Below the pieces are notes generated by a model. That model had not been told where the DNA came from, searched no databases, and was given only the letters and a program-made list of their open reading frames with translations. This document shows positions 8,389-16,686 of a stretch of DNA of 54,119 nt, piece after piece (position 1 is the stretch's first letter; the number at the start of each line of letters is the position of its first letter). The DNA is from Fibrobacter sp. (GTDB taxonomy: Bacteria; Fibrobacterota; Fibrobacteria; Fibrobacterales; Fibrobacteraceae), in assembly GCF_017545445.1 (NCBI RefSeq), contig NZ_JAFWOM010000133.1, forward strand, positions 1 through 54,119, given 5' to 3'. A program made the position numbers and the translations under genes.

Positions 8389-9438
8389 ATGAATCTTATC
8401 CGCATTTTCATTCTTTTGGGGACGCTTGCCGCGTTCTCGTTCGGAGCATCCTCTTCTATGGAAAATCTTCTGTTTAATGGCCGTTGGGCTCATGATAACG
8501 GCGTAAGCCGAGCTAGTGCGCCAGCCTCGTCAATTACGTTTAACGCCAAGGCTTCTGCGATTTCGGTTTCGCTCGAAGGCCATTCCCGCTGGCGTCTCGA
8601 CCGCGATGGCAAGCAAATCGACCAGTTCGAGATTGACTCGAAAGAAGTGCACACGACCAAGGTCGATGACGATGGTTCGTTCCATAAGTACCGTCTCATC
8701 AAGATTAGCGAAAGCGGTGCTCCCGAAATCAAGTTTCACGGCATTACGCTTGACGGCGAGTTCGGCGATGCTCCCAAACCTTCTTCACGCCGCATCGAGT
8801 TCATCGGGGACTCCTTTACCGTAGGCTATGGCTGCGAAGGTTCCTCTGCCGAGGATGCTCCCGAGTTTGACAAGACGAATGCATCCAAGAGTTACGCCTA
8901 CCTCCTTGCGAAAGGCTTTAATGCCGACTATCAGGTGAATGCGTTCAGCGGTCGCGGTCTCGTCCGCAATTACGATAACATCGTGCCCAAATGGACTCTC
9001 GAAAAGCTCTACGACTACACTGTCATGGGTTCCGTGACCGAATACCCGAAGCCGGAACGCTGGAACTTCGAGAATTTCCATCCGCAGGTGATTGTCGTCT
9101 TTGTCGGCATCAACGACTTCCAGGGCAACCCGCCGTATGCGGATAAACGAAAATTCAAGAAGGCCTACGCAGACTTGCTTTCCAAGCTCCGCAAGGCGCA
9201 TCCGGGCGTGAAGTTCCTGCTCCTTTCGACAAAAATCTGGCCCAACGACGACCTTGGCCCGACCGTCAAGGCGATTTACGATGCTGAAATCGCTGCCGGA
9301 CATGACGATTTGGAGTACAAACATGTCTTTACATCGAATGTTGCGTTGCACGGACACCCGGATATTCATTCCCAGGAAGAACTTGCGAATACTTTGAGAC
9401 CCATAATAGCCCGTCTTGGACGATGGCTTTCACGATAA
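8389..9438 (+). CDS. Secreted SGNH esterase, carbohydrate esterase family 2-like (acetylxylan esterase)
   Basis: 349 residues. A signal peptide (NLIRIFILLGTLAAFSFGA) is followed by an N-terminal beta-sandwich (about residues 25-130) and an SGNH domain, the two-domain build of CE2 enzymes. Catalytic Ser142 lies in FIGDSFTVGYGC, the Gly/Asn blocks are SGRG and VGINDF, and the C-terminal dyad is Asp325 and His327 in HPDIHS. The likely reaction is removal of acetyl groups from hemicellulose such as xylan or glucomannan, outside the cytoplasm. This fits the polysaccharide-degrading setting. The promoter is unclear; the ATG follows ATTCCTCC. Confidence 0.85.
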   Translation: MNLIRIFILLGTLAAFSFGASSSMENLLFNGRWAHDNGVSRASAPASSITFNAKASAISVSLEGHSRWRLDRDGKQIDQFEIDSKEVHTTKVDDDGSFHKYRLIKISESGAPEIKFHGITLDGEFGDAPKPSSRRIEFIGDSFTVGYGCEGSSAEDAPEFDKTNASKSYAYLLAKGFNADYQVNAFSGRGLVRNYDNIVPKWTLEKLYDYTVMGSVTEYPKPERWNFENFHPQVIVVFVGINDFQGNPPYADKRKFKKAYADLLSKLRKAHPGVKFLLLSTKIWPNDDLGPTVKAIYDAEIAAGHDDLEYKHVFTSNVALHGHPDIHSQEELANTLRPIIARLGRWLSR

Positions 9439-9504
9439 TTTAAAATATGTAATGACCTTTTTTATATATTTAAATTAGCAGTTGTCTCAAGTGGATATGT
9501 GATT

Positions 9505-10848
9505 ATGTCTTCAAAGGTTATGCGAAATGTTTATGCCCTATTCAGGATGAACTTCCTGATTGTAGTGCTATTGATGGTTACCGTCATAGCCATGTTTGCA
9601 TATCAGCATTTCCTAGACGATATTCTGGATATAAATTTAGGGGAGTATCCGCATGTGGTTGCCAGTGCCGACTCTGTTGACGGCGGAACTTCGGCCATAT
9701 CCATGACGCGTAACGACAGCGCTGTCGTTATCGAGTATGAACTTCGCGAGGGCTACGCCTATCCGTATGTCGGCATCAAGATTTATCTCGGTGACGGTAA
9801 GTCTAGAGGACTTGACCTCTCCAACTACGACAGCCTTTTTGTGTGGCTCAAGCCGCGCAACGAAGGTTCCGTCCGCCTTTACATGCGTGGCTACGACAGC
9901 TTGCTTTACCGCAAGAACGACGAGACCTCTCTCAAGTTCAACGAAATTGAATTTACTCCGACTAAGGAGCCTTATCCGGCTGTGTTTGTCCCGCAGGAAT
10001 TCCGCGTGGCGGGCTGGTGGGTTTCCCAGAACGAAATCAACGTCCACAAGGCAAGGGTCGATCTTTCGAACATTCCGCTGATTGAAATCCAGACCGGCAC
10101 GAACGCTCCGCTGGGCTACGGCGGCATGGAAATCAGCAAACTCCGTTTCAAGGGCAAGAAAATTTCCAAGGTCGATCTCGTGACGACGCTAGTTGCGCTC
10201 TGGTTCGTCACCTTCCTTATCATCTTGATTATCAGGTTCTTCGACTACAGCCGCGAACGTGCGGCGAACAAGAAAAAGCAAGAAGAACTCAAGAAGAACC
10301 TCCGTGCTTTGGAAATCGAAAAGAGCGAGTACGAACGCTCCAGCAAGGAAGACCCGCTGACCGGCTGCCTCAACCGTGCCGGCTTTAGCAGCGTGCTTCT
10401 CCGCGAACAAGAAAAGCTGAATCGCACTGGTTGCCCCGTGTCGTTCATGATTTTCGACATCGACCACTTCAAGAACATCAACGATACTTACGGACATCTT
10501 GTCGGTGACGAAGTGCTCGTGAATCTTGCTAAGCTCGTGCAGAGCATGATCCGCAATACGGACTCCCTCGTGCGTTGGGGCGGTGAAGAATTTGTCGTCT
10601 TGAGTGACGATACGAGCATCCAGAATGGTGCGTTCCTCGCTGAGAAGTTGCGCAAGGCTGTTGAAACGGCAACGCTCATTACGCAGCAACAGGTGACGTG
10701 CTCCTTCGGCGTGACCGAGATGGTGCCGGGCGAAGATCCGAAGTCCCTCATTGCCCGTGCGGACAAGGCTCTCTATTCGTCCAAGGAAAATGGACGCAAC
10801 CGCGTGACTGTGGCGACGTTCAGGCGTGCGACCCGCCAAGACCATTAG
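9505..10848 (+). CDS. Membrane diguanylate cyclase (GGDEF) with a carbohydrate-binding-like ectodomain
   Basis: 447 residues from ATG 9505; a GTG at 9499 is a possible alternative. Membrane segments lie at about 10-30 (LFRMNFLIVVLLMVTVIAMF) and 228-250, enclosing a roughly 190-residue periplasmic beta-rich domain. That domain's LDLSNYDSLFVWLKP pattern resembles CBM11/galactose-binding folds. A coiled coil (KKKQEELKKNLRALEIEKSEYE) leads to the catalytic domain: DPLTGCLNRAGF, FDIDHFKNINDTYGH and the active-site GGEEF near residue 360. An RxxD inhibitory site (RNTD) lies five residues before GGEEF, so product inhibition is expected. It probably makes cyclic di-GMP in response to an extracytoplasmic signal, perhaps a sugar. 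The ligand is inference. Confidence 0.9.
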   Translation: MSSKVMRNVYALFRMNFLIVVLLMVTVIAMFAYQHFLDDILDINLGEYPHVVASADSVDGGTSAISMTRNDSAVVIEYELREGYAYPYVGIKIYLGDGKSRGLDLSNYDSLFVWLKPRNEGSVRLYMRGYDSLLYRKNDETSLKFNEIEFTPTKEPYPAVFVPQEFRVAGWWVSQNEINVHKARVDLSNIPLIEIQTGTNAPLGYGGMEISKLRFKGKKISKVDLVTTLVALWFVTFLIILIIRFFDYSRERAANKKKQEELKKNLRALEIEKSEYERSSKEDPLTGCLNRAGFSSVLLREQEKLNRTGCPVSFMIFDIDHFKNINDTYGHLVGDEVLVNLAKLVQSMIRNTDSLVRWGGEEFVVLSDDTSIQNGAFLAEKLRKAVETATLITQQQVTCSFGVTEMVPGEDPKSLIARADKALYSSKENGRNRVTVATFRRATRQDH

Positions 10849-10882
10849 TGCGAGTCCGCTCTGCTGGTGTATGGAATTCTCG

Positions 10883-11290
10883 ATGAACTGTTTCTCAAAA
10901 TATTTCTCTCTAATATGGAGTGTTTCGGCTGTCTCTATTGTTTTTGCTTTGTCAGTCTTGTTTACGTCGTGTGCAAAAAAGCCTGAAGTTGATGGTTTTA
11001 AGCAGATCCAGCTCAATTGGAATGCGGTTGACGAAGTAGCGGAAGCCTCCGAGCAAAAAGACAACTGCGTGATTGAAATCACATCAAAAGTCATGCGTGA
11101 CCCTGTGGTCCAAGCTTCCAAGCTTGTCGAAATCACTTACGAAGTTTTCTACCAAGTGGATGAAAACGGTGAGCTTGTTTTTGATGGACGTTGTGGCGAT
11201 TCGCGTTTTTCTGATTTTAAAGAGTGTTCTTGGCGGGCGACCTGCGGTGCTGGTTCGGCCTCCGTTGTAAAATTCCACAACGAACGATAG
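10883..11290 (+). CDS. Small putative lipoprotein of unknown function
   Basis: 135 residues from ATG 10883; ATG 10871 is also possible. The N-terminus has a long hydrophobic stretch ending in the lipobox LFTSC, which marks a type II signal peptide. The mature part is about 105 residues with four or more cysteines (NCVIEI, GRCGDS, KECSWRATCGAG) and probably a beta-rich fold. I do not recognise the family. It begins 34 bases after the diguanylate cyclase and may be cotranscribed with it. Confidence 0.7.
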   Translation: MNCFSKYFSLIWSVSAVSIVFALSVLFTSCAKKPEVDGFKQIQLNWNAVDEVAEASEQKDNCVIEITSKVMRDPVVQASKLVEITYEVFYQVDENGELVFDGRCGDSRFSDFKECSWRATCGAGSASVVKFHNER

Positions 11291-11313
11291 CGTTGAACCC
11301 TATCCTATTGAGC

Positions 11314-11335
11314 TATATAAAGATATCTTTATATA
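11314..11335. promoter_or_regulatory. Perfect 22-base AT palindrome upstream of a TIGR02147 gene
   Basis: The sequence is a perfect dyad centred on GATATC (left arm TATATAAAGAT). It lies 91 bases before the TIGR02147 start at 11426 and 24 bases after the preceding stop. It could be an operator, or a weak terminator stem without a T-run. Confidence 0.4.
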
Positions 11336-11425
11336 TGGTTCAAACCGCCCGCACTGTCTAGTTGGATGAGGATTGGGAAGTATCATTTAGATAGTGAAAG
11401 GATTCGGCGAACTTGAGGAATTTCT

Positions 11426-12262
11426 GTGAAACCGATTTTTGAATACACCGATTATCGCGAATGGATTAGGGATGCTTTTGAAGATTTCAAAAAGCGTAAG
11501 ACCGTTATATCCTGGCGATACATGGCGATGAAGCTCGGTGCAGATCCTGGAAACCTCCTGCGCATTTCCCAAGGTAAAATTCACCATGCAGTAAACTTCA
11601 TCAAGCCCATGGCCGAGTTCTTCGAGCTCGACGAAAAGGAAGCCGCCTACTGGACGGAACTCGTCTATTTCGGTCGCGCCAAGAGCGACCAGGAAGCTTT
11701 AAACCATTATGAAAAGATGCAGGCTCTCAAGGGTATTCCTTTGAAGCGTCTTGCTAAAAAAGAACTTGAATTTTATCGCCATTGGTACTATAACGCTATT
11801 CGTTCCGTAATTGGTATTTGTAATTTTAAAGATGATTATGAAGGTCTTGCCGAGTGCTGTACTCCACCCATCACGGTGGAACAGGCTAAGGATGCCATCA
11901 AGCTCCTGCACGACCTGAACATGATTTCTGAGGGGAAGGACGGGTTCTGGAAAGTGAACGATACGTTTGTGAGTACTGGTGGTAACTGGAGGTCCGAGGC
12001 TGTTCGGACATTCCAGAAGGAGACGATTCGCCTGGCGGGTGAATCGCTTGAACGCCATGCGCCGCCTCTCCGCGATATTAGCACCGTGACCATGACGTTC
12101 AACATGAACGATATCCAACTGCTCCGCGAAAAAGTCAAGGAGTTTCGTGCGGACTTGCTTCGCTTGTCGCAGGACGGCACGGGCGACGATACGGTGTTCC
12201 AGCTGAACGTGCAGCTGTTCCCGCTTGCATTTACCAAGAAGTTGCAGGAGAAGTCAAAATGA
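11426..12262 (+). CDS. TIGR02147 family protein (HTH-like start, DUF4423-like end), copy A
   Basis: 278 residues, the family length. GTG start at 11426 with GAGG upstream; the family N-terminus MKPIFEYTDYREWI follows directly. Residues about 25-75 (ISWRYMAMKLGADPGNLLRISQGKIHHAVNFIKPM) look like a Cro/CI-type helix-turn-helix. The C-terminal half ends with FQLNVQLFPLAF, shared with the other two copies at 38123 and 44424. The family is known as a large paralogous set in F. succinogenes with no firmly known role. DNA binding is inferred from the HTH-like part. It overlaps the lipoprotein gene by ATGA, with a GGAG ribosome-binding site inside its own last codons. Confidence 0.9.
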   Translation: MKPIFEYTDYREWIRDAFEDFKKRKTVISWRYMAMKLGADPGNLLRISQGKIHHAVNFIKPMAEFFELDEKEAAYWTELVYFGRAKSDQEALNHYEKMQALKGIPLKRLAKKELEFYRHWYYNAIRSVIGICNFKDDYEGLAECCTPPITVEQAKDAIKLLHDLNMISEGKDGFWKVNDTFVSTGGNWRSEAVRTFQKETIRLAGESLERHAPPLRDISTVTMTFNMNDIQLLREKVKEFRADLLRLSQDGTGDDTVFQLNVQLFPLAFTKKLQEKSK

Positions 12263-13884
12263 AACGGCTAGCCTGCATATTATCAGCTTTTTTGCTCTGG
12301 AATTGTTCCGAGCCTGTTGCCGGCGGTCCCGGCAGCGAGACGACGAACGGCATTGCCTACGTTGGCGAAGGCCGTGTGGCGTCTTATGCTAGAATAGCCG
12401 TTAGAAGCGCAGACTTTACGTCGTCTGTAGATAGTGCGACCCATGAACTTGTCAATGCGGACTTCTATGCGGATTCGCTTGGAAACTTTGCGTTCGAGGC
12501 GCCGGAGGGTGAGTACCGCTTGACGATTGTTCACGGTGGTTCTGCTTACACCGGGCTTTACACGACCAAGGGCGATACGAGTATTGGCTCTATCAACTTG
12601 GAACCGACGGCAAACCTTGGCGGTGTTGCTGAAATTCCGAAAAAATGTGAATTTGTTTGGGTCGGCGTGCGCGGTATGGACGTGTTGGTGCGTTCTGATT
12701 CGATGGGTCGCTTCCAGCTTTCGCAGTTGCCGTCGAACGATTCGTTACAGCTCTATTTCTTGCGTGATGACAATGAGCATGTTTATGATAGCTTGTCTAT
12801 AAAACTCGAACCGAACGAAACTGAAGAAATAGACTTGCAGCCGGATACGCTTAAGAACAAAATCAAGTTCGTTGCCGTTGCCGACGGCAAGGCCGTTCCG
12901 TTTGCCTCCCTTGCGATCCGCAAGTCCGATGCCCGCATCGATTCACTGCGTGTGAACAACGTAGTCGTTGAAACGGATGTATATGCCGACAAGGACGGCA
13001 TGTTCGCAATTGATTCTTTGAAGAGTGGCAATTACCGCGTGACGGTTTTGCATTCGGGCATGGCTTATTCCAAGGTGCTTTCGGAAAAGCAGATTGCGAA
13101 ACTCGATACGGTCAAGCTTACGGAAACTTCAAATTACATGAGCCGTGTGACGCTCCATGCAGGCGACAAGTATGCGTGGGTGGGCGTGTATGGCCTTGAT
13201 GTGATGACGAAGACGAATGCGGATGGAACCTTCTCGCTCCCGATGCTCCCGTCCGCCGATTCTCTTGAAATTTACGTTGTAAGTCAAAAGAAAAAGTTGT
13301 ATGTAACAAAGGATGTAGAACTCTCGAAGGGAACGGCTGATTTCGATTATCCTTATGTCGTTATGCAGAATTTTGAAAATGTTAAGGATACCGCGAATTG
13401 GTATTTTAGCATGGATTCTGTCGGCTCCAGAATTTTCTCCAAGTCGTTTGAAACGGATAACGAACGCAAGTCCAAGGTGTTCCACGGAAAGTACAACTTG
13501 GTGGGGACAAATAATATTTACGCCTGGGTCTTGACCGGCATGATGCTCCGCGACGAGGCCTGGAATCTCTCTTCGCTCGACTCCATTTCGTTTTATGCGA
13601 AGGGTTCTGGCCAGATCCGAGTGTCGCTCGAAAACTGGGATAAGGAATCAGAAGTTGCCGGGCTTTCGCTCAAGGCGGCCTCGGAATGGAAGGACTTGAA
13701 TGCTCAGAAATGGACGCGCTATGTCGTGAAGTACGACGACTTGTGCTATACCGCGCAGGATGTGAGCAACTGCTATATCGCCTGGAATACGCTCAAGGAT
13801 GATGTGCGCCAGCTGCACTTCTTCGTCCGCAACGGAACGGAATTCTATCTAGACGATATAACGCTTTATGGCGTGTATTTCTAA
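12259..13884 (+). CDS. Large lipoprotein with two carboxypeptidase-regulatory-like units and a CBM11-like C-terminal domain
   Basis: 541 residues. A type II signal peptide (RLACILSAFLLWNC, lipobox LLWNC) is followed by GGPGSETTNG. Two homologous units follow (about 25-195 and 196-365). Each holds a FAS/ARI-AVR beta strand, a 'DFYADSLGNFAFEAPEGEYRL'-type strand set, and a G-KYAWVGVYGLDV/EFVWVGVRGMDV strand pair, as in CarboxypepD_reg folds. The last 170 residues (LSSLDSISFYAKGSGQIRVSLENW to FYLDDITLYG) resemble CBM11/CBM4-type beta-sandwiches that bind glucans. It is probably anchored at the outer membrane and may bind polysaccharide. It is coupled to the TIGR02147 gene just upstream. Confidence 0.8.
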   Translation: MKRLACILSAFLLWNCSEPVAGGPGSETTNGIAYVGEGRVASYARIAVRSADFTSSVDSATHELVNADFYADSLGNFAFEAPEGEYRLTIVHGGSAYTGLYTTKGDTSIGSINLEPTANLGGVAEIPKKCEFVWVGVRGMDVLVRSDSMGRFQLSQLPSNDSLQLYFLRDDNEHVYDSLSIKLEPNETEEIDLQPDTLKNKIKFVAVADGKAVPFASLAIRKSDARIDSLRVNNVVVETDVYADKDGMFAIDSLKSGNYRVTVLHSGMAYSKVLSEKQIAKLDTVKLTETSNYMSRVTLHAGDKYAWVGVYGLDVMTKTNADGTFSLPMLPSADSLEIYVVSQKKKLYVTKDVELSKGTADFDYPYVVMQNFENVKDTANWYFSMDSVGSRIFSKSFETDNERKSKVFHGKYNLVGTNNIYAWVLTGMMLRDEAWNLSSLDSISFYAKGSGQIRVSLENWDKESEVAGLSLKAASEWKDLNAQKWTRYVVKYDDLCYTAQDVSNCYIAWNTLKDDVRQLHFFVRNGTEFYLDDITLYGVYF

Positions 13885-13930
13885 AAAATACACCTTTTAA
13901 GTACGCCTCGAATTAAGTATCTTTGTAGGC

Positions 13931-14818
13931 ATGCAGTCTATTGAATCAGAAGCAAAAATTGCTCAGGAATATCTCGCCCGCATCGCAAAAGATGCCGAGG
14001 CGAAGTTTGATGAACATCTCCCCCCGGTAAAGGACCGTCCGTGCCGTTTGCACGAGGCTATGCGTTATTCCATGTTTGCAGGCGGCAAGCGTCTGCGTCC
14101 TGGACTTGCCAAAGCGGCGTTCGACATGTTCGGCGGCAAAGGGGATAAGATTTGGCTTGCGACGAGCGCTCTCGAAATGCTCCACACGTTCAGCCTTATT
14201 CACGACGACCTCCCGTGCGTCGATAACGACGACTACCGCCGTGGCAAGCTCACGAGCCACAAAAAATTTGGCGAATCTACCGCCGTGATGGCGGGCGACG
14301 CCCTCTGCATCCACGCTTTCGAGATGATGGGCAAGACCGGAAATGCAAAGGCTATCGAAGTCCTCGCGCACCTGCTCGGCACTTACGGCATGATCGGTGG
14401 CGAAATGACCGACATCGAATGCGAAGGCAAAACGGTCGATCTCGAAATTGTCGATTACATTCATTACCACAAGACAGCGGCTCTCATTGAAGCTTCGCTC
14501 CTCGTGGGTGCGATGCTTGCTGATGCGAGCGAAAAGGATATGGAAATCATCCGCAACTACGGCCGCTCCATCGGACTTGCCTTCCAGATTGTGGATGATA
14601 TTTTGGATATTGTCTCTACGACCGAAGAACTGGGCAAGGATGCCGGTTCCGATGTCGAAAAGGGCAAGGCGACTTATCCGTCCATCGTTGGGCTGGAAAA
14701 GTCTAGGGAACGTGCTAGGGAACTTTACGAGGAATCCATCAAGGCTTTGGATGGCCTGAAGTGTGATACCTCGATTCTCCGTTCTATTGCGGCATACATC
14801 ATTACCCGAGTGAAATAA
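13931..14818 (+). CDS. ispA: Polyprenyl synthetase (farnesyl/geranylgeranyl diphosphate synthase)
   Basis: 295 residues. It condenses isopentenyl diphosphate with allylic diphosphates. The first aspartate-rich motif is DDLPCVDNDDYRRG after FSLIHDD, and the second is FQIVDDILD. GGKRLRPGL and the GEMTDIE helix are also typical. The short FARM region with YSMF upstream suggests the FPP/GGPP class; exact chain length cannot be read with certainty. Its stop overlaps the dxs start by one base (TAATG), which links prenyl synthesis and the MEP pathway in one operon. Confidence 0.93.
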   Translation: MQSIESEAKIAQEYLARIAKDAEAKFDEHLPPVKDRPCRLHEAMRYSMFAGGKRLRPGLAKAAFDMFGGKGDKIWLATSALEMLHTFSLIHDDLPCVDNDDYRRGKLTSHKKFGESTAVMAGDALCIHAFEMMGKTGNAKAIEVLAHLLGTYGMIGGEMTDIECEGKTVDLEIVDYIHYHKTAALIEASLLVGAMLADASEKDMEIIRNYGRSIGLAFQIVDDILDIVSTTEELGKDAGSDVEKGKATYPSIVGLEKSRERARELYEESIKALDGLKCDTSILRSIAAYIITRVK

Positions 14819-16686
14819 TGGAACTGAAAGACGTAAAGTCGCCTCAGGACTTGAAGCATTGCTCCGTGGAGGAGTTGTACCATTTGGCTTCGCAGATTCG
14901 CGAGACCATTATTGGGCAGGTGGCCAAACATGGCGGTCACTTGGCATCAAGCCTTGGCGTTGTTGAACTTACACTTGCGCTTCACTATGTGTATAACGCG
15001 CCGGATGACAAGATAGTCTGGGACGTAGGACACCAGGCGTATGTACACAAGCTATTGACCGGGCGTTACGACAGGTTCGAGACCCTTCGTCAGCAGGGCG
15101 GCATTTCCGGATTTTTGAAGAGGAACGAAAGCGTCTATGATTGCTTTGGGGCTGGGCATGCCACGACTTCGATTTCGGCGGCTCTTGGCTTTGCTGTTGC
15201 GCGTGACCGTTTTAACCGTAACAACAACGTGGTTGCTGTCATTGGCGATGGTTCCATGACGGGCGGTATGGCGTATGAAGCGCTCAACAATGTGGGTGCC
15301 TCCAAGCAGAACATGACCATCATCCTGAACGATAACAGGATGAGCATCGCGCCTAACGTCGGCGGGTTCAGCAAGTATTTGAACCGAGTGATTTCGGATC
15401 CGGTTTACAACAAGATGCGTACGGACTTGGACCGCGTGATGACGCGTTTGCCGGGCATTTTGGGTTCCCGTTTCCGCGATCTGTTCTTGCAGGTCGAGAA
15501 TGCGGCGAAGAATGCCGTGAAGCCGGGACGCTTCTTTGAAGATTTGGGCATCCGTTATTTCGGCCCGATTGACGGTCACGACATCAACGAACTTGTGATG
15601 ATTCTTGAACGTGTCAAGCATCAGCAAGGTCCGTGTCTCGTGCATGTGTTGACCGAAAAGGGGCGCGGTTTTTCTGCTGCCGAAAAGAACCCGACAAAGT
15701 ATCATGGTTGCGGCGCGTTCGACCCTGAAAGCGGACTCCCGCTTTCTCCAGGTAATCCGAATCCGTCTTTGACGAGCGTGTTTGGCAATACGCTCCTGGA
15801 ACTTGCAAAGAAGGACAAGCGCATCATGGGAATCACGGCTGCTATGCCTACGGGTTGCGGCCTTGATATTGTGATGAAGGATCTGCCGGACCGCGTGATT
15901 GACGTGGGTATTGCCGAAGAACATGCGGTGACGTTTGCTGCCGGTATGGCCTGCGATGGCATAGTTCCTGTGGTCGCGATTTATTCGTCGTTCATGCAGC
16001 GTGCTTACGACCAAATTATTCACGACATTGCTTTGCAGAATTTGCATGTGGTGCTTGTGCTTGACCGTGCCGGCCTTGTCGGCGCTGACGGGCCTACGCA
16101 TCATGGCGCTTTCGATTTGTCGTTCTTGCGGACAGTCCCCGGACTGACCCTCATGGCTCCGTCTAATGAAAATGAATTGCGAGACATGTTGACTGCTTCC
16201 ATTGATATGGAAGGCGTTGTGGCCATTCGTTATCCGAGAGGCACAGCGCTTGCCGCAGAACTCAAGCCTTCGGAAGGGCCGTTTGATTCTAAGAAACCCA
16301 AGATTCTTGAGAAGGGTTCCGGTATCCTGCTTTTGGGTGCTGGTTTCATGACAAATGAACTCAAGAAGACAGCCTCCGTGCTTCGTGAAAACGGATACAA
16401 CCCGACGCTCGTGGATGCCCGTTTTATAAAGCCGCTTGACCAGGAATGCTACCGTTCGTTGTTTGAAAACCACAATGTTATTGTGACGTTGGAAGATAAC
16501 ACGCTTGTGGGTGGCTATGGTTCGGCCATTGCGGAGCTTTTGTCCGACTTCGGTTATACGGACAAGAAACTGTACCGGTTTGGTCTTCCGGACAGATTCG
16601 TTGAACAGGGAGATATCCACGCTCTCTACAAGATCTTAGAAATTGACGGGGAATCCGTCGCCAAACAGTTGATGGAAAAACTATGA
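14818..16686 (+). CDS. dxs: 1-deoxy-D-xylulose-5-phosphate synthase
   Basis: 622 residues, the full family length. It joins pyruvate and glyceraldehyde 3-phosphate in the first step of the MEP isoprenoid pathway, using thiamine diphosphate. Visible signatures are GGHLASSLGVVELTLALHYV, VWDVGHQAYVHKLLTGR, the ThDP/Mg motif GDGSMTGGMAYEALNN, DRAGLVGADGPTHHGAFDL and the C-terminal transketolase domain ending in EDNTLVGGYGSAIAELL. It begins on the last base of the prenyl synthase stop codon and overlaps the next gene by 4 bases. Confidence 0.98.
   Translation: MELKDVKSPQDLKHCSVEELYHLASQIRETIIGQVAKHGGHLASSLGVVELTLALHYVYNAPDDKIVWDVGHQAYVHKLLTGRYDRFETLRQQGGISGFLKRNESVYDCFGAGHATTSISAALGFAVARDRFNRNNNVVAVIGDGSMTGGMAYEALNNVGASKQNMTIILNDNRMSIAPNVGGFSKYLNRVISDPVYNKMRTDLDRVMTRLPGILGSRFRDLFLQVENAAKNAVKPGRFFEDLGIRYFGPIDGHDINELVMILERVKHQQGPCLVHVLTEKGRGFSAAEKNPTKYHGCGAFDPESGLPLSPGNPNPSLTSVFGNTLLELAKKDKRIMGITAAMPTGCGLDIVMKDLPDRVIDVGIAEEHAVTFAAGMACDGIVPVVAIYSSFMQRAYDQIIHDIALQNLHVVLVLDRAGLVGADGPTHHGAFDLSFLRTVPGLTLMAPSNENELRDMLTASIDMEGVVAIRYPRGTALAAELKPSEGPFDSKKPKILEKGSGILLLGAGFMTNELKKTASVLRENGYNPTLVDARFIKPLDQECYRSLFENHNVIVTLEDNTLVGGYGSAIAELLSDFGYTDKKLYRFGLPDRFVEQGDIHALYKILEIDGESVAKQLMEKL

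Noticed and set aside
15052..16620. 522-codon open frame on the minus strand
   Set aside because: Antisense to dxs, which is a complete and recognisable enzyme.
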